Source of the DNA: Leishmania donovani | Lineage: Eukaryota; Euglenozoa; Kinetoplastea; Trypanosomatida; Trypanosomatidae | Assembly (NCBI RefSeq): GCF_000227135.1 | Contig: NC_018235.1 | Span: 124,001-188,000, forward strand | DNA length: 64,000 bases | Reading direction: 5' to 3' | Shown here: positions 49,101 through 57,500 of the stretch, in pieces | How the letters are laid out: each line of letters starts with the position of its first letter | How positions within the stretch are numbered: position 1 is the stretch's first letter | Notes under the pieces: generated by a model | Databases searched by the model: none | What the model was told of the DNA's origin: nothing | Seen by the model: only the letters and a program-made list of their open reading frames with translations | Made by a program: the position numbers and the translations under genes

Positions 49101-49124
49101 GGTGGTAATCGTTGCCGTCGGTAG
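43170..49124 (+). CDS. Large nuclear-type protein with low-complexity regions, duplicated C-terminal module and RS/RG tail
   Basis: A 1,984-aa protein from the ATG at 43170; the frame upstream reaches only a TTG at 43131. Residues 1-130 are Gly/Gln/Tyr-rich with a polyQ tract. An ordered domain spans about 165-450 (from DADPQEVFTYYRKLIGLVHF to the helix before YDGSGGGVG), possibly RNA- or protein-binding, with no family recognised. Residues 450-960 are rich in Gln, Gly, Tyr, Pro and Ser with further polyQ and MP dipeptide runs. A helical region (about 1040-1480) follows. Near the C-terminus two related modules occur (1585-1724 and 1769-1873), each with a short aromatic hairpin, an HP...Y.V(T/S)PQA motif and a helix ending DQR. 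The last 110 residues are Arg/Ser/Gly-rich, as in nuclear RNA-processing proteins. Nuclear RNA metabolism is inferred only. Confidence 0.88.
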   Translation: MYNFHKRADAPTRVEGDAGAHGANDGHDDERSSAGPQAMAEDDGHDAQRQGRAYGHSAESRVGDYADGLGAPVAGSGEGYGDYGQEDPGGYDMTSYPAQGSDNQQQQQQQQAYMQPQVYGQGAEARGEGEDDAPMFADYRGPIDGERAERYNRRLQQQKQYDDIPMPPDDADPQEVFTYYRKLIGLVHFVPPRHWREIRFDLPANVAELRLYPQRRERVQDREPIRPTSCIAISLKGMLPENTTPSEYAAQMVQYMFDLLNYQNASTAITELRFVKKGTELLQMVVTLGKDVRLAGRVLTELQAAGLRAYYGKPVFEFPPNATFQVVDYRRTLHDGKGISAEDVTFLLEPIRQYNTVDINVIEGYEPGVFYAPVKRPETVYSFLWNYFCSYKFQSDLFRRYGVLVTMAQCPHEFLQKGIPYHIQKQQLEEKIRAELQRKGMEKREYDGSGGGVGAGGVDDDDDSDDGMNGGADEATGEGPPPAWAANAADEIDIFGSSTPASRVQKKQQQQQPTSAAASDPFGYGSGSSRAAATAAAAATANTVATAITFVDEDGLEDVDALLQQYNAVTEPPPSAGKKKEAAAKGRKGKETTSAASAATVDGGAVGEDGVALSDTGPQGGACILPPPSVEGAGWGGGHGSYGGDPYGSLPGYAPEQGAHGYPPPPQYYPSSGPYGGAGRGAPPESYYDGYQGVAPLPRAAPYPSVAQRSSSSYAAPPYAYRDRSAISTAADALPVTAAGGSGAPSAYPLLVDEADDEQDVIQHPLPQEQQQQQQSSALWSGDGSGGGYGNLDGQQPQQLPSSSQAIAPAPHEKDMLLSWSMDEGLAHSSGPGYAATGVFSPLPPHRTQQGHVNAFLPEGEEVGGMQGYGSNWSAFSDSQQQQQQLNAYEAGAAVGGVLGDYDPTLPSYYAGGDGSSYPPPPPQAAAPWSHADSNSGAPLRYGEPMPMPVPMPMPMPPHVREAAEIAADLEERIQAAFPATWATASAASAQPFLLDGEVLEGQDLQSTSEESNCVLEHIPDAAAAAVADLPAPTTEIEELLSFLQRNVSLVGRLLHKTTTTTVEQAAEVAVFRARVARALLIGATMTVEESGSPATPEAIRAAWERRAADGGEVPASPAAANDGEAGEPAEGEAAPAETQLPALLPYLLRTSAGVDLAMLLAFHYPRAFSRRFLPYAPAYLFDENVVRVVVATALRRDAQAANVLVRHVLAHWCPLAQWLLRVAHHKAAEKRNGGEASAAVVAAGESGSTTAAMKHLVSSIGSSMDTVLAALSPAQREFCRASNDACNYVDAFAEAMHATGVHDPAEDSGALPLLWGPDGALYRSLVRLYVNADVCDGAKVALRMLCCGRFSSSATSTSLASAEVCLTRDHYYYCIVLLSRSHTAPVLSREMAAFCGAFLKLLELQHTRWQQQQQHPATEGGGSATRAPSVGEKEAEQLLDTAFKAMQTIDVYTTLRDAYLAVEVPITRFESVLARLSPAEPSAKLQLQVPTLAEWYDGSNSNSGKGKTNAGQPPRKRGTEAPAIPSIFYYRAPSRRNARWNQPQQQQPQVSHATLNASGAGGGSGPTSIASRWRQEWTAAMRTYPPSGVPFTALPEGWTSQPSREHGHYCFTPPAPASSTDGAAAPVTAPTYKHPMDGKEYPVTPQALLLQGAAAGGSTSSVTLDQVRTRANAMHAEEAAAIGLPPPAELTAAAAEAWASDQRRRNVFLDIATMELLGIKYRPSGRAHTVAADAASTSGVKRGRDAGATAPTPEQLQQLLAKAIARSYPAVGAPYPVVSRGWAVYLNSARGQYGFKGPNSGPSQPPLFVHPKTRKHYFVSPQAFAQQRKVNLDVVARDAGVEKKDVESWMADQRIRHAAIDAAVVKLIPITYSDVDKAMEENAAVEVAGDSAAAPPVSSSRDRDHQNQHTSSSRHRSEREGHGSNSGRKRRRYEGGGSDASHSDDDKRENGDGSRGRRRRRDRSPRRRGGNGGGGGGGNRCRR
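47922..48341 (+). repeat. C-terminal module, copy 1 (residues 1585-1724)
   Basis: Starts YPPSGVPFTALPEGW, continues with HPMDGKEYPVTPQA and a helix with WASDQRRRNVFLDIATMELL, and ends GIKY. It aligns motif by motif with copy 2 but carries an extra Ala/Gly-rich insertion. Confidence 0.7.
48474..48788 (+). repeat. C-terminal module, copy 2 (residues 1769-1873)
   Basis: Starts YPAVGAPYPVVSRGW, continues with HPKTRKHYFVSPQAFAQQ and a helix with WMADQRIRHAAIDAAVVKL, and ends PITY. The shared pattern is YP..G.P......GW, then HP...K.Y.V(T/S)PQA, then W..DQR.R. The modules may be a divergent WW-like or FF-like peptide-binding domain. Confidence 0.7.
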
Positions 49125-50515
49125 GACTCCGCTGGATTGTTTGCCGACACCCCATCTGCTGTGCAGCAGCCACGTGCACTGGTGCGCAGGCGCTGTTTGC
49201 GGCGAGGGGCATGAACATTGGAGAGAGCGAGCGAGCGCGCGCGACGTACGAAGTCGTGTGCGTGTGTGTGCTGGGAAGAGAGGCTTGGTTGACCGTTTTC
49301 GTCTTTGTGTGGCCGTTGAGCGCGTGGGCGGGTGTAGGGGCGGCCCGCTTCGGCGCAAAGAGAAGGTGCGCAGCAGCACCTCGTTGCCCCTCCCCCTCCG
49401 CCTCCTCCCTCTCCCTCCTTCACTCCTTCCCTCACCCCCCCCCCGTAGGTCGTGGATGCGACAAGAGGCAGAGGGCAGGGCACCGTGCCCGCCGCTCGCC
49501 ATCCCACCCTCTCTTTTGTTGTTGTTTTGATTACCCCACCACCACCACCACCACCGTCCACGCGAACAACGTGTGAAAGGCATGGCCACGTGCCATCGCA
49601 GGGGATGGAGCTGGCACACGTGAGTGGTGGCCATCACAAGGGGGCGTGTCGGGCGGCGTTTAAGTGAGAAGGGGGACTTAACAGGCACAATGCGCACAAC
49701 GCCGAATACGCGAAAAAAAAAAAAACATGGAAGCGCCGCAGCAAACGTTGACGACAGAACAGCACGAGCACAGAGTACCACGCTGCGGTGTACGTGTCTC
49801 TCCCCGTCTCTCTCTCTCTCTTTGTGCCTCTGTGTGTTGTGATGATACCGCCAGCAACGATCTGCGGATGTGCTGGCATGCCGGTGTGCGCAAGGGCGAC
49901 AAATCACGAGGAGGATGGCCTCTATCGTTTGCCCTTCACCTCTTACCACGATTAGCGAGGCCATGATACCCCACACGTGTTGCAGCTACACATGCACGCG
50001 CAGAGTCGCAGGCTTGAGCAGCTGCCAGTCGACTTGGTGCAACCTAGATCCTTCCCAAGCTCTGCCTCCATCTCCATCTTCACGCCAGTGCCGCTCTACC
50101 TTGTAATCCCTGCCTTTGTCGGCAACGCTGCTCAGTCACGCCCGCGCATACACACACACACACATCGTTCAGCGACGCCGCGTGCCTGCTCTCTGGTTTT
50201 CCTCTCTGTGCCACGTGTGTGGCCGTCACAGCAGCGTGATCGTGGTGCCAGTGGCTGTTCGCGTCGACGACGGAGACAGCGACGACAAGGGGCACGCACA
50301 CACACACACACACACGGCGCCCTTCGTGCCCTCTCCTGCAACGTTGTCCTCTTCACCGCGCCAGAGCTTTTTGGGGATCGGTTTCTGCTTGCGCCGACAC
50401 CTGTTTTGCATTGCGTTGCTCGTGTTGCGCGTTATCCGGTCGCCGACTCTCCCACTCCCCCCCCCCACACACACACACCACAGGCCCACACCAACTCCTC
50501 CGTCCATCCTTGGTC
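49125..50515. other. Intergenic spacer
   Basis: The spacer has C10 at about 49436-49445, an ACC microsatellite (about 49536-49556), an A12 run (about 49713-49725), CT repeats (about 49800-49820) and (CA)n at about 50149-50163 and 50299-50314. No gene is seen. Confidence 0.6.
50448..50483 (+). promoter_or_regulatory. Candidate spliced-leader acceptor for the PWWP gene
   Basis: CTCTCCCACTCCCCCCCCCC, then (CA)n, then CCACAG places AG at 50482-50483. It leaves a 32-nt 5' UTR before the ATG at 50516. Confidence 0.4.
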
Positions 50516-53293
50516 ATGTCGGGTACATCGAAGCTGCGATGGGCTCACTATGACGGCGTCTACCAGCCCGCGCTGCACATCCCCGCAGAGGAGATTACCG
50601 AGACGGTGCTGCCGGCGGGCTACTCAGCCGTGTACCTGCTCGGACTCGACAGCACCGTAGTGGTACCCGATGCGGACCTCAGCCCCTACGACCCCCATGA
50701 TACGGCCAAGGCATCGCACCCGGCGGCCGCCCTCGGTGTGGCGACGGCGCAGCAGATTCTTGAAGGCTTTCAGGCCATCGAGGACGGCAGCGCTGCAGGG
50801 ACCCAGCACGCCCAGCAGTGGCCGCACAATGACGAGGCGGAGGGGCCCTCGGACACCCTCCTGCTCGACGACGACGACGATGGCGGCCGTGCACACGGTC
50901 GCAGCAGCGCCAGTCGCAGCCGCCACGAGGAGAAGCAGCAGCGAAAACGGGAAAAGAAGGCGGCCAAGGAGGCGAAGAAGGCGGCCAGGGCGGCCGCCAA
51001 GCGCGAGCGGGAGGAGGTCACGTCCGCGCCGACGGTGCAGCACCGCGACGACGGCGACAGTGATGATGAGCTTCTCGCGGCGATGACCATCGAAAACAAG
51101 TACAGGCAGGCGCGCGATCGCGGCTCGGCCGGCGAAGGCGACAATGCAGGTGCAAGCAGCGGAAAGAAGAGCAAGTCAAAGAAGGAGCGCGACGACGGCG
51201 CGTGGGCGGCGCTCGAGGCAGACCTCTTCTCCGACGAGGAGGCCGAGGACGAAGAGATCGAAGGCGATGGAGCTGGCCGGTGCGATGCCGGCGGTACTTG
51301 GCGCCAGCAGCGAGGTGTCCGCGCTGGAAACCGAATGGGGCAGGCGCTGTCAGCGCTGAATGTGGCCCGGGCAGCGCCGGACATTCCCGGCCTCTCAACG
51401 TCGTGCCCCTACGCGTACCCATACCTGATGGAGATCGACTACGAGTACCGGCAGCTGGCGCAGGAGGTGGCCAGCGAGGGGCTACTGCTCACAAAGCAAG
51501 AGGGCGAAGTGGTGCGCGAGATCGACGCGGAGCTGCGCCGCAGGGCGGCGGAGCGGGTGTACCTTCAGTCGGTGCTGGAGCAGCGCCTTCAGCAACAGGA
51601 GAAGGGGTCGGAGAGGGGAGAAGCGTCGACGGCGGCGAGCAACGAGGTGGATGCGCTGTCGGAGGCAATCGGGAAGCTGGACGCGCCGCTTAGTGTGGCT
51701 GATCTGGTGCGCCGCCTTGTCTCCAAGCAGGTGTCGGCATCCACCGCCGCGTTTGACCGCTATGCCGCGGCGCGGGCGCGGCGTGCGGTGCAGCGGCGCA
51801 CCCGCACCTTTCAGGACACGTCCGTCATCACGCTGCTCGAACAGCTGCGCGCTGTCGCCGCGACACCGCGCGAGGACGCTACGGAGGTGATGCGCAAGTA
51901 CGTCCAGCAGCGTCGCCAGCATGAGGAGATGAAGTCCAACATGCGTGGTCTCACAAAGACCGGCTTCTACGCGGTGCCGAAGCCAATGGAGAAGTGGAAG
52001 CGCGGGCGGGACATGATGCTGCTCGTGAACGCCGGCGCCGAGGCGCAGAAGGTGCGGCCGACGTCCTACATCTCGCAAGCGTACTCGACGATGCGGGAGC
52101 GCATGAGAGACCACGCCGAGAAGCACTTTGACCGCATGGCTGTAGCGGCTCGCGACGGCGCCTCTTTCCTCGACCCGAGCAGCTTCGCCGGCACCAGCAC
52201 GGCATTCCTGCCGTCCACCTCCACGCCCGCGGCGCTGCCGCTATCGGCGCAGCAGCACCTGATCCAGCAGCAGCAGCAGCAGCAGGGCCGTCTGAACGCC
52301 GCCAAAGCGGTGCACCGGCGCGAAGCGTTTTTTCAGTTTCACAGCCTGCGCTGCGACACGGAGGCCCCGGTGACGCTCGAGTCCGTGCCGCTCAACGCCG
52401 GCTTTGCCGCGGCCAGCACGCTGGCGCCAGAATTGCTCGAATCGGTGGGCGAGACCATAGCCCCGGGCAGTCGCGCCGTGTCTCTCGGCCGCGGAGGCGA
52501 GGACGCCTCGATCCACACGGAGGACGGCACGTCTCTGTCCTACTCCACCCATAGCGCAGCGCCCAGCTCGTACCCCTATCTGTTCGACCACGAACCGCGC
52601 TCGCGCCGTCCGCGCCAGCGTCGAAGCAGCCGCGGCAGCGTGAGCGGGCTCTCGCCGGACGTGGAGGGGGCGTCTGTGAACACGTCGCGGGCGACGTCTG
52701 TGGCCTCGGCGTACAGCGGAAACGGCGAGGATGACAAGGCCAAGGAGCACCGCCGCGGCGGCCGCTCGGCTGGCAAGCGTGGCGCGACCGCAGCAGCGAC
52801 GCAGAACGGTGGCGCAGCCACCGCACCCGCGGACTGGCGCTCGAACGCGAAGCGCAGCATCATGGAGCAGCTAACCCTCTACCGCCGTGGCAAGCACGGC
52901 AAGCCGGCGGTGCTGAACGACGAGCAGTGCCGCGAAATGTGCCGGCTGCTCCTGGATCGCGCCATGCGCGCCGAGGCGGAGCGGCAGGGGATGTCCCTCG
53001 CGGTTCAGTCGAACAACATCGCGGCGCGCTTCACCAAAGTGACGGAGAAGCGGCTCAAGAAGAGCGTCGACCACTACTTGGAGAGGCAGATGCAGCAGGG
53101 CAGCTTATTCTCCAAGGCAGCGACCTCAGCAGGTGGTGCGCTCGGCGCGTCCGCGGTCGGTGTCCTCGGTGCCGGCGCTGTGCTGCATCCAGGCATCTTG
53201 CCCATAGACGACAACGGCGCAGTGCTGCCGCACGACACAGCCGCCGAGGCACGCCAGCGCGCGGTGGCCGACACACCTATCTACGAGGATTAG
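50516..53293 (+). CDS. PWWP-domain protein with C-terminal SRI-like domain
   Basis: A 925-aa protein from the ATG at 50516. Residues 6-65 fit a PWWP domain: LRWAHYDGVYQPALHIP gives the W-A, G-Y and P-A positions, AVYLLGLDSTVVV gives the strand with Y-x-LG, and ADLSPYDP gives the D-L-x-P-Y motif. The helix QQILEGFQAIEDG then follows. PWWP domains read methylated histone lysine together with DNA. A lysine/alanine-rich acidic and basic stretch (about 130-280) follows. The central part has FYAVPKPMEKWKRGRDMMLL (about 480-500) and long helices. Residues about 778-865 (KRSIMEQLTLYRRGK, then CREMCRLLLDRAMRAEAER, then KRLKKSVDHYLERQM) have the spacing of an SRI domain, the Set2-type helical bundle that binds phosphorylated RNA polymerase II tail. 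I infer a chromatin-linked transcription factor. The PWWP call is better supported than SRI. Confidence 0.88.
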   Translation: MSGTSKLRWAHYDGVYQPALHIPAEEITETVLPAGYSAVYLLGLDSTVVVPDADLSPYDPHDTAKASHPAAALGVATAQQILEGFQAIEDGSAAGTQHAQQWPHNDEAEGPSDTLLLDDDDDGGRAHGRSSASRSRHEEKQQRKREKKAAKEAKKAARAAAKREREEVTSAPTVQHRDDGDSDDELLAAMTIENKYRQARDRGSAGEGDNAGASSGKKSKSKKERDDGAWAALEADLFSDEEAEDEEIEGDGAGRCDAGGTWRQQRGVRAGNRMGQALSALNVARAAPDIPGLSTSCPYAYPYLMEIDYEYRQLAQEVASEGLLLTKQEGEVVREIDAELRRRAAERVYLQSVLEQRLQQQEKGSERGEASTAASNEVDALSEAIGKLDAPLSVADLVRRLVSKQVSASTAAFDRYAAARARRAVQRRTRTFQDTSVITLLEQLRAVAATPREDATEVMRKYVQQRRQHEEMKSNMRGLTKTGFYAVPKPMEKWKRGRDMMLLVNAGAEAQKVRPTSYISQAYSTMRERMRDHAEKHFDRMAVAARDGASFLDPSSFAGTSTAFLPSTSTPAALPLSAQQHLIQQQQQQQGRLNAAKAVHRREAFFQFHSLRCDTEAPVTLESVPLNAGFAAASTLAPELLESVGETIAPGSRAVSLGRGGEDASIHTEDGTSLSYSTHSAAPSSYPYLFDHEPRSRRPRQRRSSRGSVSGLSPDVEGASVNTSRATSVASAYSGNGEDDKAKEHRRGGRSAGKRGATAAATQNGGAATAPADWRSNAKRSIMEQLTLYRRGKHGKPAVLNDEQCREMCRLLLDRAMRAEAERQGMSLAVQSNNIAARFTKVTEKRLKKSVDHYLERQMQQGSLFSKAATSAGGALGASAVGVLGAGAVLHPGILPIDDNGAVLPHDTAAEARQRAVADTPIYED

Positions 53294-54578
53294 TATCCCA
53301 CCGTTTGTGGGTGTCCATGTGGCTTTCCAGAGAGCGAGGGGTGGCGGGGTGTGACGCCTCGCTGCTGATGCCGTGAACATTGGCACGGGCGGCCCCGTGG
53401 TCGGTTGAGTGGGTGCGGGTCAGTGCTGCTGCCGCGTACGCAAGTGTGCTTGTATGTGCACGACGCCCTTCTTCCCCCTACGCCGTGTGTTGGTCTCTCG
53501 TTGCATCTCTATCCTTCTCGTGCATCGGTCTGCGCTTTCCTTGTGCGACATGACGATGGTTGCCGCACATACGCACACGTGCGTATTCGAGTGTGTGTGT
53601 GTGTGTGTCTGATGCACTCCCCCTCCCTTTACCCCCCCCCGCTCCGACCCAATCCACCTTCTCTGTTTTACATCTACATCTCTGCATGGCAACACAGATG
53701 GCTGGCGCCTTCTCTGGATTTCCGTTGGAGAAAAGCGAGGGGGCGGCGGTGCTCATCCCTCTCGCTGACCCTCTCTCTCTGTGTATGTGTACGCATGCGT
53801 GTGTGTGTCGTTGAGCTAACAAGAATGCGGTCTGCACCCGTCTGTGCCTCTCATAAAAGCCGAGAAAAGCGAACGAGCAAGAGCAAGAGGAGGGGGCGCC
53901 AGTCCATCGCGGCGCCGCGGCTCATCTCCCCCCTCCCCCTTCCCTACCATAACTTCTTGCGATGAAGAAGTTTGGCACGCGAGTAAGAGCTCGGTTCTGT
54001 GGCTGCACGGGTGCGAGGGTCTCCTGAAGCAGATCATGGAGAAAGGTGCCTCTGTGTGTGTGCCACCGAAGCCACTGAACGAGTGCCGCAGAAGTGTCAC
54101 GCCGGGGGGGGGGGGCGCTGAGGAAGAGACGAAGCACAAGGACGGCTGCGACGGCCGGAGTGTGGCCGGCTTCTGCGTCCCCTTCCCCCTCTCCGCGCAC
54201 CTCACACACACACACATGCGCGCGCGGGCTCCCCCTCCCTCTTACCTACCCACTCACTCTCCTCTTTGCATGCCCCATCTATGTGCGTGTGTGCCCGTCA
54301 TCCTCCGTTCTGCCACTGGCGTCTGTGCCCCCCCCCCTTCCTCCTCACTACCACCACCTTGTTGGCGTTGCCGGTGTTGTTATGCACGATAGCTCTAAAA
54401 GCCAGTGCGTGTGTGCCTCAGTCGATTCTTAACTAAGGGGCCCTCTCACCACCCCACCCCCACCCTTGACTGTCACCTTTAATCGATCCGGACACGCACA
54501 CACACACACACACGTACTTGCCCTCGCCTTTCACGACCCCCGTGTGCGACGTGGTCCGCGGGCTTGATAGCGGCCACG
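53294..54578. other. Intergenic spacer
   Basis: The spacer contains (GT)n at about 53593-53610, C runs (53632-53640, 54331-54339), a G12 run (54104-54115) and (CA)n at 54496-54513. The longest frame across 53844-54392 begins at a GTG and runs through the G12 tract, so it is not called. Confidence 0.6.
54104..54115. repeat. G12 homopolymer
   Basis: Twelve consecutive G residues, the longest single-base run I saw in the window. The length may be uncertain in assembly. Confidence 0.9.
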
Positions 54579-57500
54579 ATGATCGCGTGTGCGGCATTAC
54601 AACGGCTGGAGCGGTACGGCTCTCTCGGGCTGAAGCGACACAGCACAGAGGATTTTGTGAGTGCGTCGCTCAAGGACGCGCGACGAGCGAACATCTATGC
54701 CCTGACCCTACTGAGCACGTGGAAGGAGGCGCTGCAGGCCGTCCGCGGCGGGGACGCCAACGGTGTCGCAGATGTGTCGAAGGCACCAGCTCGCTACACA
54801 GACGCGCTCGTCTACGCTGTCAGCTTCGCGGTGGTCCTCACCACACAGCACTTGTTTGAAGTCAGCACCGCCACAGCTGCTTGTCTTATCTTCACGGACG
54901 CCTACGCCCAGGCACTGGAGCTCTTGACACTGCTGAAGGAGATGACGGTAGCGATGGGAAGCGGCGGTGCTCTGCGGAGCAACGCCTCATCGGACGACTT
55001 TACGAAGGCGGTGGCACATCTTCTCACGAGCTGCACGGACCTTGCCCTCTTACTGCTGGGCGGTATCCCCACCTCCTCTGGCGCCGCTACACAGGAACGA
55101 CAGGAGTCGCAACCGGGCAGCAGCAGCGCGGAGCAGCAGCAGCAACAGCGGGAGTCGATCCTCGCGCAGGCGCTCGTGTTGGTGGCTGCGACGGCGCAGA
55201 TGCTGCGACGCGTGCAGGCAAGCTATCCCATCAACGACCTTTACCACACCCGCCCCTGCGCTGCGCTGCTGAAGGCTGTTGCGAACAAGCACAAGCAACT
55301 CCAACAGCGGCTCACGCATGTCAGCGACAGCAGCGACGCTGCCACAGAGCAGACCCGGCGCGCTGCGCCGAACGCATGCAGTGAAACTGCGAAGGGCGCA
55401 ACGGGGCATCAGACAACGGCGACGCGTGTGCCGGCGCTGCTGGATGTGCTCCATCGCTACATCCAGCTGTGTGCGCGGCGCTCAATCGCAGGAAGTCAGC
55501 AACAGTCAGCGGCCGCCCCATCCGCCAGCGCGTCGGCCGCCAGTCTCTTTTCCATCTTTTCCCTCTTCCAGCGCCTCGGCATGCTGCACGGCGCGCTCGG
55601 CGCCGCCACAGCCCTTCCGAAAGGGCTCACGGCGCAGCTCTGCAGTGCCTGCGAAGACGTGCAGTACTGGCTGAGCCAGCTCCTGTCCAGCACCGCGTGC
55701 AACCGTGCGACTCGCTACGTCGTGTACTTCCGTGAGGACGAGCTGCGACTGATGCAGCACAATATTCGCCAGGCCTCCGAGTACGCGTTGTACACCTTCG
55801 CCACTACGCCGCCGGTCGACCCGGGGCTTGTGGAGCCGCTGCTGAAGGACGGCGTTACTGCCGACAGCAACGACGAGGCCACGCGTGCGCGCGCGGCTCT
55901 CGTGCTTGCGCAGTGGTGCGTGAGCGCACCCTTCTTTTTCGAGAGCTTCTGCCAAGGTGAATCGTGGTCCTCCTTCGCGCAGGAGCAGCGGCGGCTTGTG
56001 CTGCTGCAGCAGTCCCGCGCGCGCCGCGGACTCGAGAGGGCGTCGCGTCGGCAGCAGCGGAAAGAGGGGGCAAAGAAAACGGCGATGCATCTGAACGAAG
56101 AGCACGGCAGTCGGTCTTCCTCGGTGTCCAGCGACTCCAGTGATGCCGCCTCAGCGCACAGCAGTGGCTCCGACTCCGCGTCCTCGGCTGGCGGCCGCCA
56201 GCAGCGGCAGCGCGGCAGCGGCAGCGGTGATGCCGAAACGACATCTCTTTTGTCCCTCCAAACGGCGAGCCACGCGAACCACGCTGGCGGCAGCACTTGC
56301 GGCAGTGTGACGTCACTCGCCAGCCGTGTGTCGCTTCTCTCGACGCTCTCCAAGCACTCGGCGGCCTCCTACCTTTCCTTCATCTCCGTACTTCGGCCGT
56401 CGATCACCGCCGGCTCAGCGGCGGGTGGTGCTGGCGCCGGTGGTAGCGCTGACGGCGATGACGAAGCTGGCGCAGATCGACAGATGCACGAGTCTGAGGA
56501 TGGCAACACAAACCTTCCTCTCATCCTGCTCGAGCAGCTCGCTCTGGGTCTTCACCGCTTCATGGAGGCCTACCCGGCAGAGCTGCTAGACCGCTACGGG
56601 CTGCGCAGCGTATCGTGGAGCAGCATCGCACGCATGTTCGCCACTGTAGAGAAGTCTCTCGTGAACACGACGAAGATGACAGCAGGGGCGGCAGCACAAC
56701 GTCAGGCCAATCGCTTTCCCAACGATCACGAACTGCCGCAGCCGCTCTTCAACCTCGCGCAAGACATCCGCTACAACAAGGGGATGGGCTACGAGTGCCT
56801 GGGCTTGCTGTTTGCGAAGGTAGTGGCCCCGCTGCTGGACCCCACGTCATCGCGTGCGATCGAGTCGACATCATGGTCTCCACCGCAGCAGCATCGACTT
56901 CCCAGATCCACAGGCGAGGCAACGGGGACCGAGGACGACGACGGCAGCGAGACGGGCAGCGGCAGCGGTGCCCATAGCGACGGCGACCGCACCGAAGAAG
57001 GGGTTTTCGTCAACGCCGCCGCCGCCGCAGCCACCGTGGGACGCGCGGTGCTGACCATCGACGACGACCCCACGACACGCGCCTCCGTGGAGGCGGCCCT
57101 GTCGAGGTGCTTGACGGCGTACGAGACGGTGGCGCCGCAGGTGGTGGACATGAACCTACCCACCATCCTCCGCCTTGCTGCGCGCACCGCGGCCACATCA
57201 GCGGGGTCGGCCACCTCACTTCGCTCCTCCGCGTCGCCCTCGTCTCTGTCGATTGTGTTGGTGGACTTTGTGCGCGACATTACGGCTCGTCTAGGCCGCG
57301 GCAACGACCTGCCGCACCTTGTCGATGCCCTACTCCTGCGGGGCGACTTCGCTGCTAACGCGAGCGCCGCGGCCGCCGCCTCTTCGGTCGTGGACGACAG
57401 CGGCGATCCGGCGTCCGCTATCCGCTCGCTGCGTGCGGTCTTTTCGCTTCCCCCGGTGCGGCAGGCGGTTATGGAAGCCGCCGGGGCGTCACTGGACCCA

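Noticed and set aside
53844..54392. Possible 182-codon gene in a spacer
   Set aside because: It begins at a GTG and depends on reading through a G12 run and CA/CT low-complexity sequence.
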